Assembly: GCF_905220415.1 (NCBI RefSeq)
Contig: NC_059553.1
Span: forward strand, 6,100,501 to 6,164,500
Direction: 5' to 3'
DNA from: Colias croceus
Taxonomy: Eukaryota > Arthropoda > Insecta > Lepidoptera > Pieridae
DNA length: 64,000 nucleotides
Shown: positions 11,534 to 25,600 of the stretch, piece after piece
How positions within the stretch are numbered: position 1 is the first letter of the stretch
Layout: each line of letters starts with the position of its first letter
Position numbers and translations under genes: made by a program
The notes under the pieces: model-generated
The model's input: only the letters and a program-made list of their open reading frames with translations
The model's database searches: none
Told to the model about the DNA's origin: nothing

Positions 11534-14500
11534 CATTTTACATTTAAGTATCTACTACGCAATTCTTATTTTACAATTACTAAGCTACTTTACCGTCATT
11601 TTAATTATTCTCTTACTTAAGTACTAAAATTTTAACGATCGACGTTCATGTAATACGTATCTATCGGCCGTGTTACTATAATACTGTTCTATACAAAACA
11701 AAAGGTTCTGCACTCAACCGCTTAAAACAGTTTATTTTCTTTCACATAATTAAGCCTTATGCACGATGCTTACATTAATTTAGCTAGATTTCTAACAAGG
11801 GCTTAGGTCAGATTGTCTAGATAATTATTCTGTCCATAGTATATATTCATTTAAAAGGTAAAACTATAATGAGGAATCCACCAGAGTAGGTTAAGTTAGT
11901 TTGAGTAAGACGTTCTTTAGTGCATCATAAAACACATCATTCGGTTTATTGCTTTCTCAATAAAATATAATTTATCTTTTCGATTTAGTTTAATGGAACC
12001 TTCAATTATTAGTATGTAGTAGCTTATTTTTAAATATTTATTTTCTACTTAAATTTATATACCTACCTAAGTACCTAGCTCGTTAAAAGTTATCTCAATA
12101 AAATGCTACAGTTAAAGAGGATTTAGGTACAGATTTTATATCACCATGTTGTCTAAACTTGCGCTTTAAAACTGCGTTCAAAAACTTTGCATAAAAAAAT
12201 ACAAAAATTTATGGATAAATTACTCTACGAATATATTCTATATTAATATGTTTTAGATAATGAATAGAAAGGTTCTCAGTGAAGAATTTCCTTTTCGAGA
12301 TCTTAATTAGGCACAATAGTTTAGTATAATGAGCAGACCAGCGCAATAAATGTGCCTTGTAAATCCTCGTCGACAGACTTTATGGCTAGCAGTCATCGTA
12401 AAATTGTCCATTCCCGCTAGTAACACGTTCTTTGCTTATAATTTTTATTGTGCACGTAAATTGTATATTGACTATTGAGGATGTCCAATTAAACGGATAT
12501 AACATAAAACTTTATGGGATACTTTTTAATACGAATGTTTTTTACAGAGAGATTTTACAACTGAAAATTGGCAATTGTTTGGTTTTAAAAGTTTGTAAAA
12601 TAAAAGGTTAAAATAAAACATTGTTGTTTTAATTAATTGCTTTGGTAAGTAGATATACCACAGATATACCTACTTCATCTCCTTATATACCGAATTTTTT
12701 ATGCGTTGAATTCTTTTGTACAGTGACAAGTCACATTATTCAATTAAATTAATTTATGTATTATTATTATACTATACTGTATCGGGATAAACATTAATTA
12801 TGAGATTAAATTTATTTTTGGTCTTTCAAAAATAAATAATGAATCTATTTATTATAATTTCGGTCAAAATTACAATAAAATACATAATATTGACAAAATA
12901 TGATATTACATAACAAATAGACCCCACTATCTTATAATACGTGTATATAATACATAGTAATTAGTAATGTATCTATGCCTTCCCGATATACCTAGTACAA
13001 ATAAAGAAAAACTATTTATCATGGAGTTCCATATTTTAATTAGATGTATGAATATAATATCCACCTACATAAATTACGTTATTCAAATGACGTAATTAAG
13101 TCACCATTGTGTATGTTCATTTAAATATTTAATTCTACTCATGTTGTAGATGGTTGTAGCGAGCAAGGTTTACATTGCTATGCGAAAACTGGTCACGTTC
13201 ATCTCGCTATTGTTTCTATTAGGAATTATGGACCACGACCCACGATTTATATTTTAATTCACTATTTTTATACACAAAATTCTATTGTTAGATAGTACAC
13301 GACAGTCGTAAAGGTCCTTGTTTTTTTTTGAATACCTACATATATCCGTGATCTAAAACTGTTCTTGATTTAGTAATCAAATAAATTAATTATTATTTAC
13401 AGATGTTATGGGCATAATTAATATAAACTTTACTATAATATAATAAGGTTAATTTTCAATTGAACGTGATTATTTTTTAGAACTTTAACACCATATTTAA
13501 TAGAGTAGAGGCCATGCATACTAAATATATACACAAAAACCATCGAGAAATATTTAAGAACCTGTTCAATATCGACAAATATAATGTGACTTGCGCTAAA
13601 TACTTTAATTAATATGCATATTAAACCTACAATTTATATGTTCATTGTAGCATGAAAGTGGCTGTCAGGTGAGGTAGCAGTTCGATTCTGCGGTTGGACA
13701 ACTTATATTGATTGCCTGTGATCGTACAGTGATTGATGCTGTACAAGATTTTTTATACTGATATATTTTTAATATGATGTATGTGAGTTATTTTAAAGGC
13801 GAACGTGTTAACGGCCGATGTAGATATATCTCTGTCATGAAATTTATCTCTTATATTATAATATTAAAGTTCAAGAATTTTACAATTATACAAGCATACA
13901 TTTTTATAAAAGGAATAAATTAAGTTATTCATAGTGTGAAAATATTGAGAAACAATTTATTCTCATAGTTCTTCTTACAACATAGTAAGTAACTAGGTAC
14001 TCGTACCTACATATTTAGTAATCTATTTACTTTGATTACCTGCAGCCTCCATCTACTATAGGTGGAGGCTTGCATAAATTATAATTAAATACTCATTAAA
14101 TGAATCATGCTTATTCTTTAAACTTTTAAATAAACGTCCATAAATTAGAATGTTATTAAAAGGGCGATATGCAAAGTTTTTAATGCTGTGGCCCTAGTAA
14201 TTAATGTGTAAGTACGTACAGTGTATACCGTTAAATAGGAACTGGTTGCTGGTTAGATATTTATTCAAATATCTACTGGTATTTTCAAGCTTGATTTAAA
14301 TTATCTCGAATGCGGGATTTATCGTAAATGCACCTAACAGCCTTATTAGCATAAGCTATGGACGGTGGCAGTGCTTGAGTAAATTGCGTACAAGAATCAA
14401 AACACTAAACTCTCTATCTCATATAAATATACTTGTATCCAACAGGAACTCGAGAGAAATAAATAAAGCCTTCAACTTGAAATAAAATAAAAAGAAAACG

Positions 14501-17500
14501 CATCTTACAAACCGAGCTAAGCTCTACACAAAAGGAAAAGAGAGAGATGTAGTTTTGAACGTGTTAAAGAAGGATGCAAGACACCACGTGACACCTGCCG
14601 ACCGCCAAATGAAGATATCGCAGCTGGAAAAGGATCAGAAACAGATGTGTTCAACCTTAAAAAATAAGATATATTAGATACCCGAACGTGTCCGTAGTTA
14701 TGAAACATGGCGCGGGAAAATAAACGATTCGTTACTTTGAACTTGTGTAAAATAGGTGTTAAAACCATCCAGGTTTTTGCCGATTTCGATAATAATAAAC
14801 TGATTTTTTGGACGTTATAGATGCTGACAGCGTTTTTATAAGATATGATTTATGTGCCGTTATAATATTTTGTTTTATTTAGCTTAATATTTTTTTAAGT
14901 TGCAGTTGAGTTTAGTTCAAAATCAAAGTTTGATCTTGAAACATACAAAAGAAAAGTGGATAAGGATGAAAACTGATTTTGGCACATTTTGTTTACACAT
15001 AAAAATTTAAAGTGTAAAAAGCAATCAAATCAAAAAGTTATTACGCAGTGCAAATATGTATTTTAAAAGAGAGCTTTCCAGACAAACTTTAAAACGGGAG
15101 CTGTCATCATATACCTACCTACAGGTGAAATAAATGCAAACATTTACAATTTTCGGCCAAAAAAGAACTCTCCGCCTTTCACTACAAGATCTATTTTGTA
15201 AAGTATAAAATTAAATTGCCAAGGTATCCGTAGTTCTGAAGTGCGTTTGGTTTACACAGTTCTTGGCAAATATTTGTAGAGTAAATTCAACCACTTGGTG
15301 TAAACTTTGTAATGCGAAGATTATCTCTTGAAACGAGGACGTAATCTTGACAAGTAGAACACCATTGGTAGAAAGAACTACCTATGTTAAATAATATAAC
15401 AAAAAATATATAAACTATTTTGAAACTTCTAAAAACTTCCCTATTTCGATACCTTATGATTTCACAGCTTTGATTTCTGCGAAGACAGTATTTGAAAAAG
15501 TTCCAAAAAGTCTCAGTCAAATCAGTATATCTATTCTCATTTCTCTATATCATCCCTTATAGTACCTATTTTTAGAGAACAATATTCTTAAAAATGAATA
15601 GAAAAATGTTTATCCAACACGTTTCTATTTGAATAAATTGATTTGCATCTAAGGTACAAAATTTATTTTATAAATTCACAGTGTACCGGATCCCTTAATG
15701 AAATGATAATAATTATATTTATACAGAAAAAGTCGTAAAATATTTTAGTTTTACGATTGAAATTTACAAGTATCTTCAGTTGTAAAGTGACAATCTCATA
15801 CCCATGGATTCATGTTTTATTGATGTGCTTCTATGTAGCATAAAATTAAATCATAATAAGATTTACATAGACCCATATTATGTAATGAAATTTACGACGT
15901 ATTAGTTTCGACTGTATAATGTATCTACAAATTTATGAGATGATTAAATTTGTTCCGGGAATCCGATTGAGGTGAGACACGCTCTATAGGTTTTTTCGGA
16001 TTGGATATTTTGTTCGTGTTGTTACACTAGTTTTGTGAGAAATTTTTTTACCATAGAAGATGTAAGATGTGTATCAAAGAACATGGGATTTATTAGTTTT
16101 CGATCAAAAATGCTTAAAAAGTTATGGATAGGTATATATGCTTTGAAAACATGAAAAGATTTGTGGGTATTTGTATTTTATACATATCATTCTAATTCCC
16201 TATGCTAATTCCACTTTCTACAATTATACAATATTAATTATTTATTTATTAATACATTCTATGTAGCAAATTCTTTCAGACTACCAGATGTACGGTGAGA
16301 AATTAATAATATGACTAAGTTTAACACATTTGTTAGACCAAAAAAAAATTGCATTTATTGTACATTTCAAAAGTAAAAAAAAAGAAAATCACTTCCTACC
16401 CATAGAACAAATGACACCCAAAACAACGTAAGTACAGAAACATATCCACGGATGACAACAGGAAATAAGATACGTGAGAATAATATAAATTAAATATCCA
16501 GCCTCACCTCGGGGCTTCGATAATTGAGACGTCAATTTTTTCAACGGCACCGCCCGAGCCAGCTTTGAATATTTATAATGCTAGTGGAGCCGTAATTTTA
16601 GTCCATTCTCGTTATCTCAGTTTTTATCTTCCTTCGTTTCTTTTCTTGCCGATGATAGTTGTTTTTAAAACAAAAAAAAACCTAGGCACTTATTAGAACT
16701 CGGTTGATGAATAATGTTAGGTAGGTATCTACTATTTATTAAATTAACGATCACTTGAATTACGATCACCAATGGTTTTGTGGTATGTAAATTCCGAGTT
16801 TTGAAGCAATATTTTTGAGGATAAGTAGGTAGGCCCATGTACAATCAAGGTAAACAAAATTCTTAAATGTTGATCAAAGCAAAGATGAATGAACGCAATT
16901 AAATATCTAATTGTATATAAATCAAGAATACTTAGCTTATTTAAACAAATAGATTTATTTATTTCTATTATAAATTGAAAAGGGGAGACAAAACAGCACG
17001 AAGATATCTGAAAAAATTACGCAAAACGTTCATTTCATTAGAAAAAAATCAAGCCTTTATCCATCCATCATTTAAACGAGTACTAATAATATCGTGAATA
17101 GGTGACGTTTAATAAAAAAAAGCTTTTTGTAGCTCAAACAATTGAGATGTCAATCAGACTTACCTTGCTTGGGCTTTTGTATCTAGAATTTCCATGGCTT
17201 TATGCGTATGCTCATGCGACGATCTTTTATAATGTGCCTGGAGTTACAATAGTTTGCCTCACCTTTGTATCACAAACGACCCATAAAATTGCAGCTACTT
17301 CTTTATTGAAATGCACACAAAGCAAATTGTAAAAGTGCGCATTAATACGTTTCTTTATTTTATTCTTCAAATAATAGAAACCCATCTTTCTATCTAAATT
17401 GCAGAATGCTTAATATATATATATTATTTTGCCATATATGGCAAATAATATTGGATAAAATAATAGGTACTTACAGGTTATACCTACTTATTTACTTCAG

Positions 17501-17950
17501 GGCAACTTTTACCTTGATGGTAGTTAAAGAAAGGAAATCCTTAGAAGAAAATCGCTAGTTTAGCAAATTTATTACGATTACTATCTTATTATTGTCCTCG
17601 TGTTTCATTTTCAGATATTGTTTTCGGAATTTAAAAACATTTGGTTTTGAAATTAAAAAAAAATATATTTTTCTTCTTCTTATTCTATGTATCGAGGCAA
17701 GGGATGAAAAAAATTGTAATTTGTAATGTCGGTGTCTAGTAAAATAACTTCACAAATGACAAATAAACTCTAACTAAACTCTAAATAGATCTACCCTAAC
17801 TCTAGTTTGAAAAATTCCTAAAAAACCTACATATTACCATGGACCCAATAAATATATATTACATATTACTTACCTATACTACGTAGTATATTATTATTAG
17901 TCTGTGCCTATACATTTAAACACAATTCAATTGTTTTATTAGATCTTAAA

Positions 17951-17995
17951 TACATAATATTATACCGTATACCATACCGTATATAATATTATGTA
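17951..17995. repeat. AT-rich inverted repeat
   Basis: TACATAATATTATA and its exact reverse complement TATAATATTATGTA flank a short ccgtataccataccg-like loop that itself contains a repeated ataccgtat. This is a possible cruciform; no function is assigned. Confidence 0.7.
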
Positions 17996-18360
17996 TAGAA
18001 ACCAATATTTAAATAAAGAGTTACAAAAATGCATTGTTGCATTATTTGATATTTCTTGGTAAAGTACGCGTCACGTAAAAAGAACTATGATTGCACCTTG
18101 ATTGAAGAGTGATATTGTCACATATAGATCTGTGGATATTGTTATATATACTCTAAGAGTTAAATACTTTTTCTTCTTCTTTCCTTTGATAATGGTGCTT
18201 ACTGGTGGGAACTAAGTAGGTTTCAGTTTTCAATACCTACCTGCTATTCTAATTTTTTGAAGTGTATATAATTTAGCGCCATCTTTTGAATATATTTTGT
18301 ACTAATAAGCCAATCAACAGTTAGGAAGCGCCATCTATAAAATAATATATTCACATTTAA

Positions 18361-18720
18361 ACAACAAAAAAAAATCTGTATCAGTGAAGTTTAGTTAAAA
18401 TTATGATATTATGATAATAATGTGTGATATTTATTATTGCTATTTAATGCAAATTATAATAGTTTAATTTTGTCAGAACCAAGTGTGAACGCATCCATAT
18501 GTCTACTACTCCACTGATTTACTGACAACATGACAGAAGTGAATCAGAAACAAAAATGGTTTGACGCAAAAAGTGACAGTTTTCTGTTTTACTCACAGAA
18601 CAAACAGTGATTAGTGACATGTTTTATTTATTGTAAAATTACTATATCGTAATTCGAATTCGCGTGTGATTGTATGTTAATAACACTATTAACGAATACA
18701 AAGTAATTGGCTAAGGTTAT
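18361..18720 (+). promoter_or_regulatory. Candidate membralin promoter / 5' non-coding exon region
   Basis: The coding exon is preceded by a splice acceptor at 19103-19104, so the transcription start and a non-coding first exon should lie upstream. This stretch holds a TCAGT initiator-like pentamer at 18381-18385, the common insect initiator core, and possible donors further on (for example the gtaaat after 18736). It also holds a 26-codon open frame (18530-18610) starting MTEVNQ. No TATA box is convincing. The exact start cannot be fixed from sequence alone. Confidence 0.3.
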
Positions 18721-19104
18721 TATATAATTGTATTGTGAAAGTAAATTTGACATTTAGACAGCTTGCAATTTTATTAACACTTTATTGGGTTTACCTAATT
18801 TTGAGATACACTGCACATCTGTTATTCTATTATTATAAAATAACAACGTACCTTCCCGTTACGTTCCCTGTTTTCGAATAGTAATTGATTAACTACTATA
18901 TATTCATTATTTATTATGTTAAACTTGATGAGGTCAATGTCGAATGAACGAAGTCTGATTGTAAATCACCAATACATTAAATCTAGTAATCATATGAATT
19001 TTTGCATTAAATCAAATAATCGTTCACTTGCTTACACGCCAAATATCCAATGTTTTGTTTTACATTTGTAACAATAACAAAACAATATGTATTTTTGTTT
19101 CCAG

Positions 19105-19181
19105 GTCACAGTAAAATGTGGAATAACTAATTTCGTAATAAGTTTAAGTGAGAGGAAAAGATATACTAGCATAACATAACA
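19105..19181 (+). other. Membralin 5' UTR, spliced portion, with a minimal upstream ORF
   Basis: A pyrimidine-rich tract ending tttgtttccag at 19104 is a good 3' splice site, which makes the leader begin at 19105 in this exon. Within it, ATG at 19116 opens a three-codon frame (M-W-N, stop at 19128-19130). This tiny upstream ORF could reduce translation of the main frame. An in-frame TAG at 19167-19169 blocks any N-terminal extension of the main frame within this exon. Confidence 0.55.
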
Positions 19182-19663
19182 ATGAGTAATATAGCAGGAC
19201 CACATGGATTAAATTCTCTACCTACAGGTGTCAATCCAGATAATAATTTATTACCTGGAGGGCCTATAATAAATCCAACAGTGAATCGAAATAGAAATAA
19301 TAATCAAAATCCTCTTTTTAATGTAAGAGAGAGATTATTTCATGCATTGTTTTTTAAATTTGCAATTGCGTACGCTCGGACATTCCCTAGGCCCTTGAGG
19401 AGATTTTTCGAATTCCTTGTTCTCTTAAAAGCATTAGTGGCATTCTTTGTTCTTGCATATATACATATAGCATTCTCAAGAACACCAACAACATGCCTAA
19501 ATCATATAAAGGACTCTTGGCCGAGGGATGGTATATTACGAGTAGAAATTTTACGGAACCCATCACAAGATTATACAATTGAACAAAGTTATGCAAAGGA
19601 GCGTAAATTAAAAAAGGATAAAGATGAAATTAATTCAATGTTAGGCATGCTAGCAACAGAACG
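19182..19663 (+). CDS. TMEM259: Membralin coding exon 1 (residues 1-160, split codon 161)
   Basis: The ATG is chosen because aacaATG has A at -3, an in-frame TAG lies 12 bases upstream, and the Asn/Pro-rich start leading into NPLFNVRERLFHALFFK matches the family's N-terminal layout. The exon carries the first membrane helix (about residues 78-98) and the conserved CLNHIKDSWPRDGILRVE segment. It ends acg|gtaagt (phase 2), a strong donor; the frame would meet a stop shortly after if unspliced. Confidence 0.95.
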
Positions 19664-22600
19664 GTAAGTGTAGTTGAAATGCTATGAAATATTATTACTA
19701 CAAAAAACCATACAGCATTACATAAAGAAGATTAATGATTGGTTTTAGTATTATATAGATTTGAAATTTGACTCACATGTTACTGTACCTACTTAACAAA
19801 ATTGAGATTATACCTATACTAGCTTCCGCCCACGACTTTGTACGTGCATCCCCGTTTTTCCCGTTCCCGCAAGAATTTCGGGAAATCCTTTCTTAGGGGA
19901 CGCCTACGTTATGACATCTACCTGCATGCCAAATTTCAGCCCGATACGTCCAGTGGTTTGGGCTGTGCGTTGATAGATCACTATAGCAGTCACCTTTGAG
20001 TTTTATATATATAGAAGATTATACTAGCTTACCGCCCGCGGCTTCGCCCGCTTTCTCTAAAACGATTTGAGATTTAAACTATCCTATCTCTCAAGTTGGA
20101 TCAAACTGCACATGGTGTGCGAATTTTATTATAATCGGTTAAGTGGTTTAGGAGTCCATTGAGGACAAACATTGTGACACGAGATTTATATATATTAAGA
20201 TAATACTAAAATAACACTGTACTGATAAGAATGCCATTTATATAATTTTTTAGAATACTATTTGTATTACCACTAACTATTTCTACTTTCATACAATTTA
20301 GTTTATTTATGACTGTTGCTGTGGAACAGCTCAAAATGATTAATAATTCATAATTATTATCATAATTATTTCAGCTTCATAAACATTGAATCATCCACCA
20401 GCGATGATGTGGAAGACGATGAATACATGCGAGACGGTACAGACTATGGTAACATTACGAGACTTCACGATGACAGTGAAGACACATCTATAAACCAAGT
20501 TATAGAAACAGGACATATAAATACAAAAGCAGAGAACGATAGAAATGAGGAAGTTGATCTGAACGCCACTATAATACCTGGAGAGGAAATAGAACCTACT
20601 TCGTCTATATGGGAGGGAATTATGGGGTTAGTTGAAGATATCGACAGGGATTCTAAAATTGTTGATGTAAGTATATTATACTCTATAATACAAACTATAG
20701 TCCTTTTCAGCTATGATGATTCCTGTGACACTTCATCGTTTTCCGAATTACGTATTTTATGTTTAAAACGCCAAAATAATTTTAGTGCATAATATTTTTA
20801 TTTTATGGCGGCATTATTACCAAAAATATAAAATGAAACATCTTAAGCTTATAAATCAAAAACAGTATTGTTTAGTTTAATATAATGAAAAATAAAATAA
20901 AATAACACAAAAATATAATACCTACGCAACTCATGTACATGAAATGGATTGTTGAAAAATCATAGAGTTGGAAAATCATATAATCGGCGCCCATCATGTG
21001 ATCGTTTGTCAATCGAGTCAATCGTATGTACGAGTGCGTCAGCCTTATATACAAGTTGCATTTTTATATTGATTCTTTACGTGGTATTCTGTTATTATTA
21101 CTAATTGTTATTGTTGACTTTTTGTTGCTGTTGTTTGCTAAGTTTCCTTAGTTAATTGATGGCGAAATGCCGAAAAATCTAATTTTGGTACATTATTCAA
21201 ATCGATTTCATTTCCATATAAAATATTATCGATTATCGGAAACAATTGATATGATTTCAGTAAAGACATCTCTACACGTGTCAAAAATCGATGTGTCACA
21301 GAAATCATCTTAGGTGGAAAGGACTATAAAAGTACATTGGTGCCTAACTGTGAATTGTGTGCTGTTGATATATACACATTTTATCTGATTACAATAATTG
21401 AAATATTATAAACAAATTTAGGTAAACAATGAATTGTTAAGTATTTGTATAAAGTTTGTATAGGATTACCGAAAAATACTTGCTATATTTTCTTAATAAT
21501 ACACTAACCTTTTTTTACAATGTAATATTAAATTATAAATATGTCTTAAATACTATCAGCTTTTTGGAAGTTTAAGATAACAGTGGATGCTCTTTAAAAA
21601 AGCCTTCATTAAAATCTCACCAATCAATAACCTTACAAGAGTGAAAGGTAGGCTCCAAAATATTCACAACATTATTTTTGGTAGGGTCAATGACATACAA
21701 CAGTATAAAATAATATGTGCACTCATTATCTTATAAGCACACTATGATTTACATACATTTTTGAGAATTAATTTTTAATTTACAGTAGAAAATTTTTTTA
21801 AATGTTTTTATGAATTAGTAATAATATGTGTTTTTAAATAGAACCGCAAAACATTTATTAAGTACATCTTTCGTGATTTTTTTTAATCACAAAAAAGATA
21901 AATGTAAGCAGATTTTAGATTTGAATAATTCATGACCACAAATTACTCTTGTATTTTAAAAATATGCAAACTTTGTTGTGATGTAAAATTATAGATCTGA
22001 TAGTTATTTATTCATAATATTATGTTTACTATGTATCTGTAAAAAATGTTGCATATTTTTATACATAATATGCAAATTGCATTTTTTCTAATAATAATTA
22101 ACAACAGTAAAATTATCAATGACCTTAACTGCACTATGAAGTTGTTACCCCTATAAGAGATAAGATAAAATAGCGCACTGTACTTGTTTGAGCATAATGT
22201 CTTAATTTTCATTATCTGTGAATGCAAAGAATGAATTCTATAAATAGAACTAGTAACAGTTGTTTTCCAAGGCAGTATGAATTGTATTCACTAGTGTTGT
22301 GACTTTAGTTGAGATTAATAATACAATTTTATTTATAAAAAATATTAATCAGTTTCATATTTAATATATTTTGTAGCCTTATACATAGTTAATAACCTTT
22401 TTTTCCATTGATATAAACATCATACTTAGTTGCTAGGTACTCATATATACAATGAAGTAACCATAGAAGGAAAACAGTAACCTATGTATTAAAAACTGGT
22501 TATCAATGCTTAAATTGAAAATTTAATCTTCCATATTAATATTAATTTGAAGTAGGTATATCACACACGGAATAAAAGTGAATTTTGTGAAGAGGGTAGA

Positions 22601-25600
22601 CAAAAAATGGATAACACAAATTTTAATGACTTATATAATGAATATATATAATGAATAGGTAGGTATTATTTATTTTATACTTTTTTTATTTAAAATATGT
22701 TTTAAAAAAATTCTCTGTGCATGAGACACAAACTTAATTTCACATTTTAAACTTAATATCAATTAGTTTATTTTCTATTATGATTAGAGAATTTTAATAT
22801 TTTTTATTTATTTCTGTGTATGTGTACCTATTGACCCAGAAATGAGTGATATTATACATAGCAGTATAAAAAGACTGTGCTGTACCACTTTCACTGAGAG
22901 GTTAAAAGAAAAGTTGTTATTTGGTGTTTATGTGGGGTCATGTTGGATTTTGCTTTAGCTTGTAATTACCTATGATATATAAAAGAGCTAGATACGTTAC
23001 CCGCTCTCTATTTTGGCAAGAAAAAACTCAGGTAAGTGCCCGAGTTTCACTTAGTCACGCACCATTCAGCGTCGTGGCTGGACGTTCTTTTTATATTTTA
23101 ATCGGCAGTTGTTATTACGAAGTACATGAGTGAGACATGTATTATGTCTCGTGCGTGAGAGTGAAAGAGAGAACAACTGTATTGGTGATAATGCGTTAGT
23201 AAGTAGGTATGTATTAAATACGCTGTTTTTTAGTGCAATGATGTTGGCGTATGCCGCGTCTACTAGTATAATAGGTCATTGGTAATTACTTGATTTCTTT
23301 TCTCTGTGAACATGACTTATTTTGGACTTCTATTGTTCTTTACTAATAATTAAAAGTTTAAGTTAGTTTGTGCGTTAATCTCAGAAACTGCTGCACCGAT
23401 TTCAAAAATACTTTCACCGTTGGATATGAACCGATCCTTGAGAGTTATAGGCTATATTCAATGTACCACGAATAAAGCCGAGGCAGACCGCTAGTAGTAT
23501 ATAAAATTAAAATTACTTATTAGACTTTATTTCTGATATTATCATTTCGGTTTCAAAAACCGCGTTGTCATGTTTGCTAAGTCGTTCCATATACAATATA
23601 AACTATCACGCTAAAAGTATATACTCAAAGTAATTTTTAAGTGCAGTATTTAAAAAAAAAAACCTGAATTTTTGAGCATGTCATGCATATTAATGAAATA
23701 CGATAGATATGATGGATGGTTAAAAAATTGTGTTTTTTTTTGTCAGATTTTTAATTTGTTTATTTTATTAGTTTAAAACGTTTTAATCTTTTTTTCAGGA
23801 ATCACTTGATGAGGCAGCTTCCAATGATTCATCCAAAGGTATAAAGCATTTTTTTTTCATAAAATGTACTAATATTTTGAATAAGAGTTTAGTTACCTAC
23901 AACTAATTATGTTACATCAAAAAAAGTATTATTAACTTGAGATTTTTTTTAACAAAAAGAAAAAAAAATCTTTATCAAATGTGCACTTTATTTGGCTGAT
24001 AAGATTATATTTTTATTCTTATTAAAAATTAACATGCTAATAAATGAAGTCTTTACTCAGTCTAGAAGCATGTTGGCATGTAGTGTTTTTATTCACCCAT
24101 TTAGGCAAAGTAGGTAAACTCATACAAAAACCTCTCAACCGTATAATTTATGCTGAAACTTTCCACTGTTATGTCAAAATCATGTCACATGTGGCTAATT
24201 GGCTTATGTGCCTGTTAAACTGCCTAATCACTGGTTTGTAGGCATTAATCGGCTTAAAGAATTGCGGCTCACGTGCGATATTATTCTTCATGTTGCGCAC
24301 ATATTATAACTTATAAGCTTACTTGTAAGACATTCTAGTGCTGTATGATGTTATAACGAAATGTATTACTGTCATGCTTATATGGTAGTTGAATCGGCAA
24401 AAAATTATTTAATTGGGTATTATAGTTATGGAAGGAAATAAAACAAAAGTAGTATATTTTTTAATCATAATGGAATGATAAAAGGTTTACAAGTATAAAT
24501 TTCAAACATTCGTTTCTGCTTTCTTCATGTTATGAAGAAAAAAAAGTAATACATATATGTATACTTATTTCATTGATTAGAACTCCCAATATCTTGCTCA
24601 ATTTAATTGACAAACTTTTTACGAATTCTATTTAAATATTTTAATACATTTCTTTTGATTACTGTATGATTAGATACACAATAACTGTTAGGTTTTGCTT
24701 TGCTTTGTTTTGAAATACATATTGTATCAAATTATCATCATTAAAAATAAGGCCGGTTGCAGAGCTTCACCGACCGTCAGTGCGTACCATCGGTCCTGAC
24801 AATACGCATCAACTATGTGTATGAATATGACACTAATACGCATGACAATACGCGTGCGTATGGTCGGTCTAGCTATGAACGGTTTTATGAATTTCCATAC
24901 ATATGACAAGCGCGACTGACGTACGCACTGATGGTCGGTCAAGCTCTGCAACCAGCCTTATGTTCTCGGTATTCATAGCCACCAAAATAGTAGTTGAAAG
25001 TTACAGCTGTATTTAAGTACTCTTTTCTTTTCTAGATGACGATTACATCCTCGAGTACTCCCTGGAGTATGGTTTCCTCCGTTTATCTCCAAACGCGAGG
25101 CTACTCCTCAAGATCCCCGTCAAGATCGTCACCCTGGACCCGCAGAAGGACGAATGCTTTGGGGACACCTTCTCAAGATTCGTTCTTGATGAGTTCCTGG
25201 GCTATGATGATCTTCTGATGGCATCTATCAAGTCACTTGCTGAACAAGAGGACAATAAAGGCTATTTGAGGTTGGTATTGTGATATTTTATGAAGAACAT
25301 GATTAAATGTGAAAGTAAATTACTTACTCTCAAGAATTGGTTGATTTTATCACGTTCTTTAAGATCTATCTAGTAATTCAAACGTCGTCGTCTCAACCTA
25401 TATCAGTCCACTGTTGGACGTAGGTCTCTCCTACGGCACGTCGTTTAGCCTGATTATTATTGGCCTCTTGCCTGTTACCGTTTTACCTGCTACTGTTTTG
25501 CCTGTTACTTTACGTTATTTGGTACCTATTAGATAAGACAGAGAATAATAGTCAGGATTTGCAAATTTGTTTTTTAATTGGAAACCATTTGTAATAAAAG

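Larger units (their letters stand above)
10576..18360. other. Long AT-rich intergenic stretch without a supported gene
   Basis: No reading frame here shows family resemblance, and no intact element was recognised. Small structures are a local triplicated motif at 11452-11533, an inverted repeat at 17951-17995, and two gcgccatct motifs around 18275-18340. The 83-codon minus-strand frame at 14517-14768 has no recognisable domain and is treated as chance. Confidence 0.5.
19664..20374 (+). other. Membralin intron 1 (711 bp)
   Basis: GT...AG intron, more than half of which is two Helitron-like elements (19819-20018 and 20024-20200) set five bases apart. The rest is AT-rich with nothing recognised. 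Confidence 0.9.

Noticed and set aside
13645..13710. tRNA-like words (tggctgtcaggtg and agttcgattct)
   Set aside because: The A-box-like and B-box-like words are too close together and no cloverleaf can be drawn.
14517..14768. 83-codon minus-strand frame
   Set aside because: No recognisable domain, no splice or polyadenylation context, and a composition consistent with chance.
18530..18610. 26-codon open frame starting MTEVNQ upstream of membralin
   Set aside because: It could be an upstream ORF only if a first exon covers it, which cannot be shown; not called as a gene.
25036..25218. 60-codon frame starting at the first base of exon 4
   Set aside because: It is the out-of-frame shadow of a membralin exon; relevant only as the product of exon-3 skipping.
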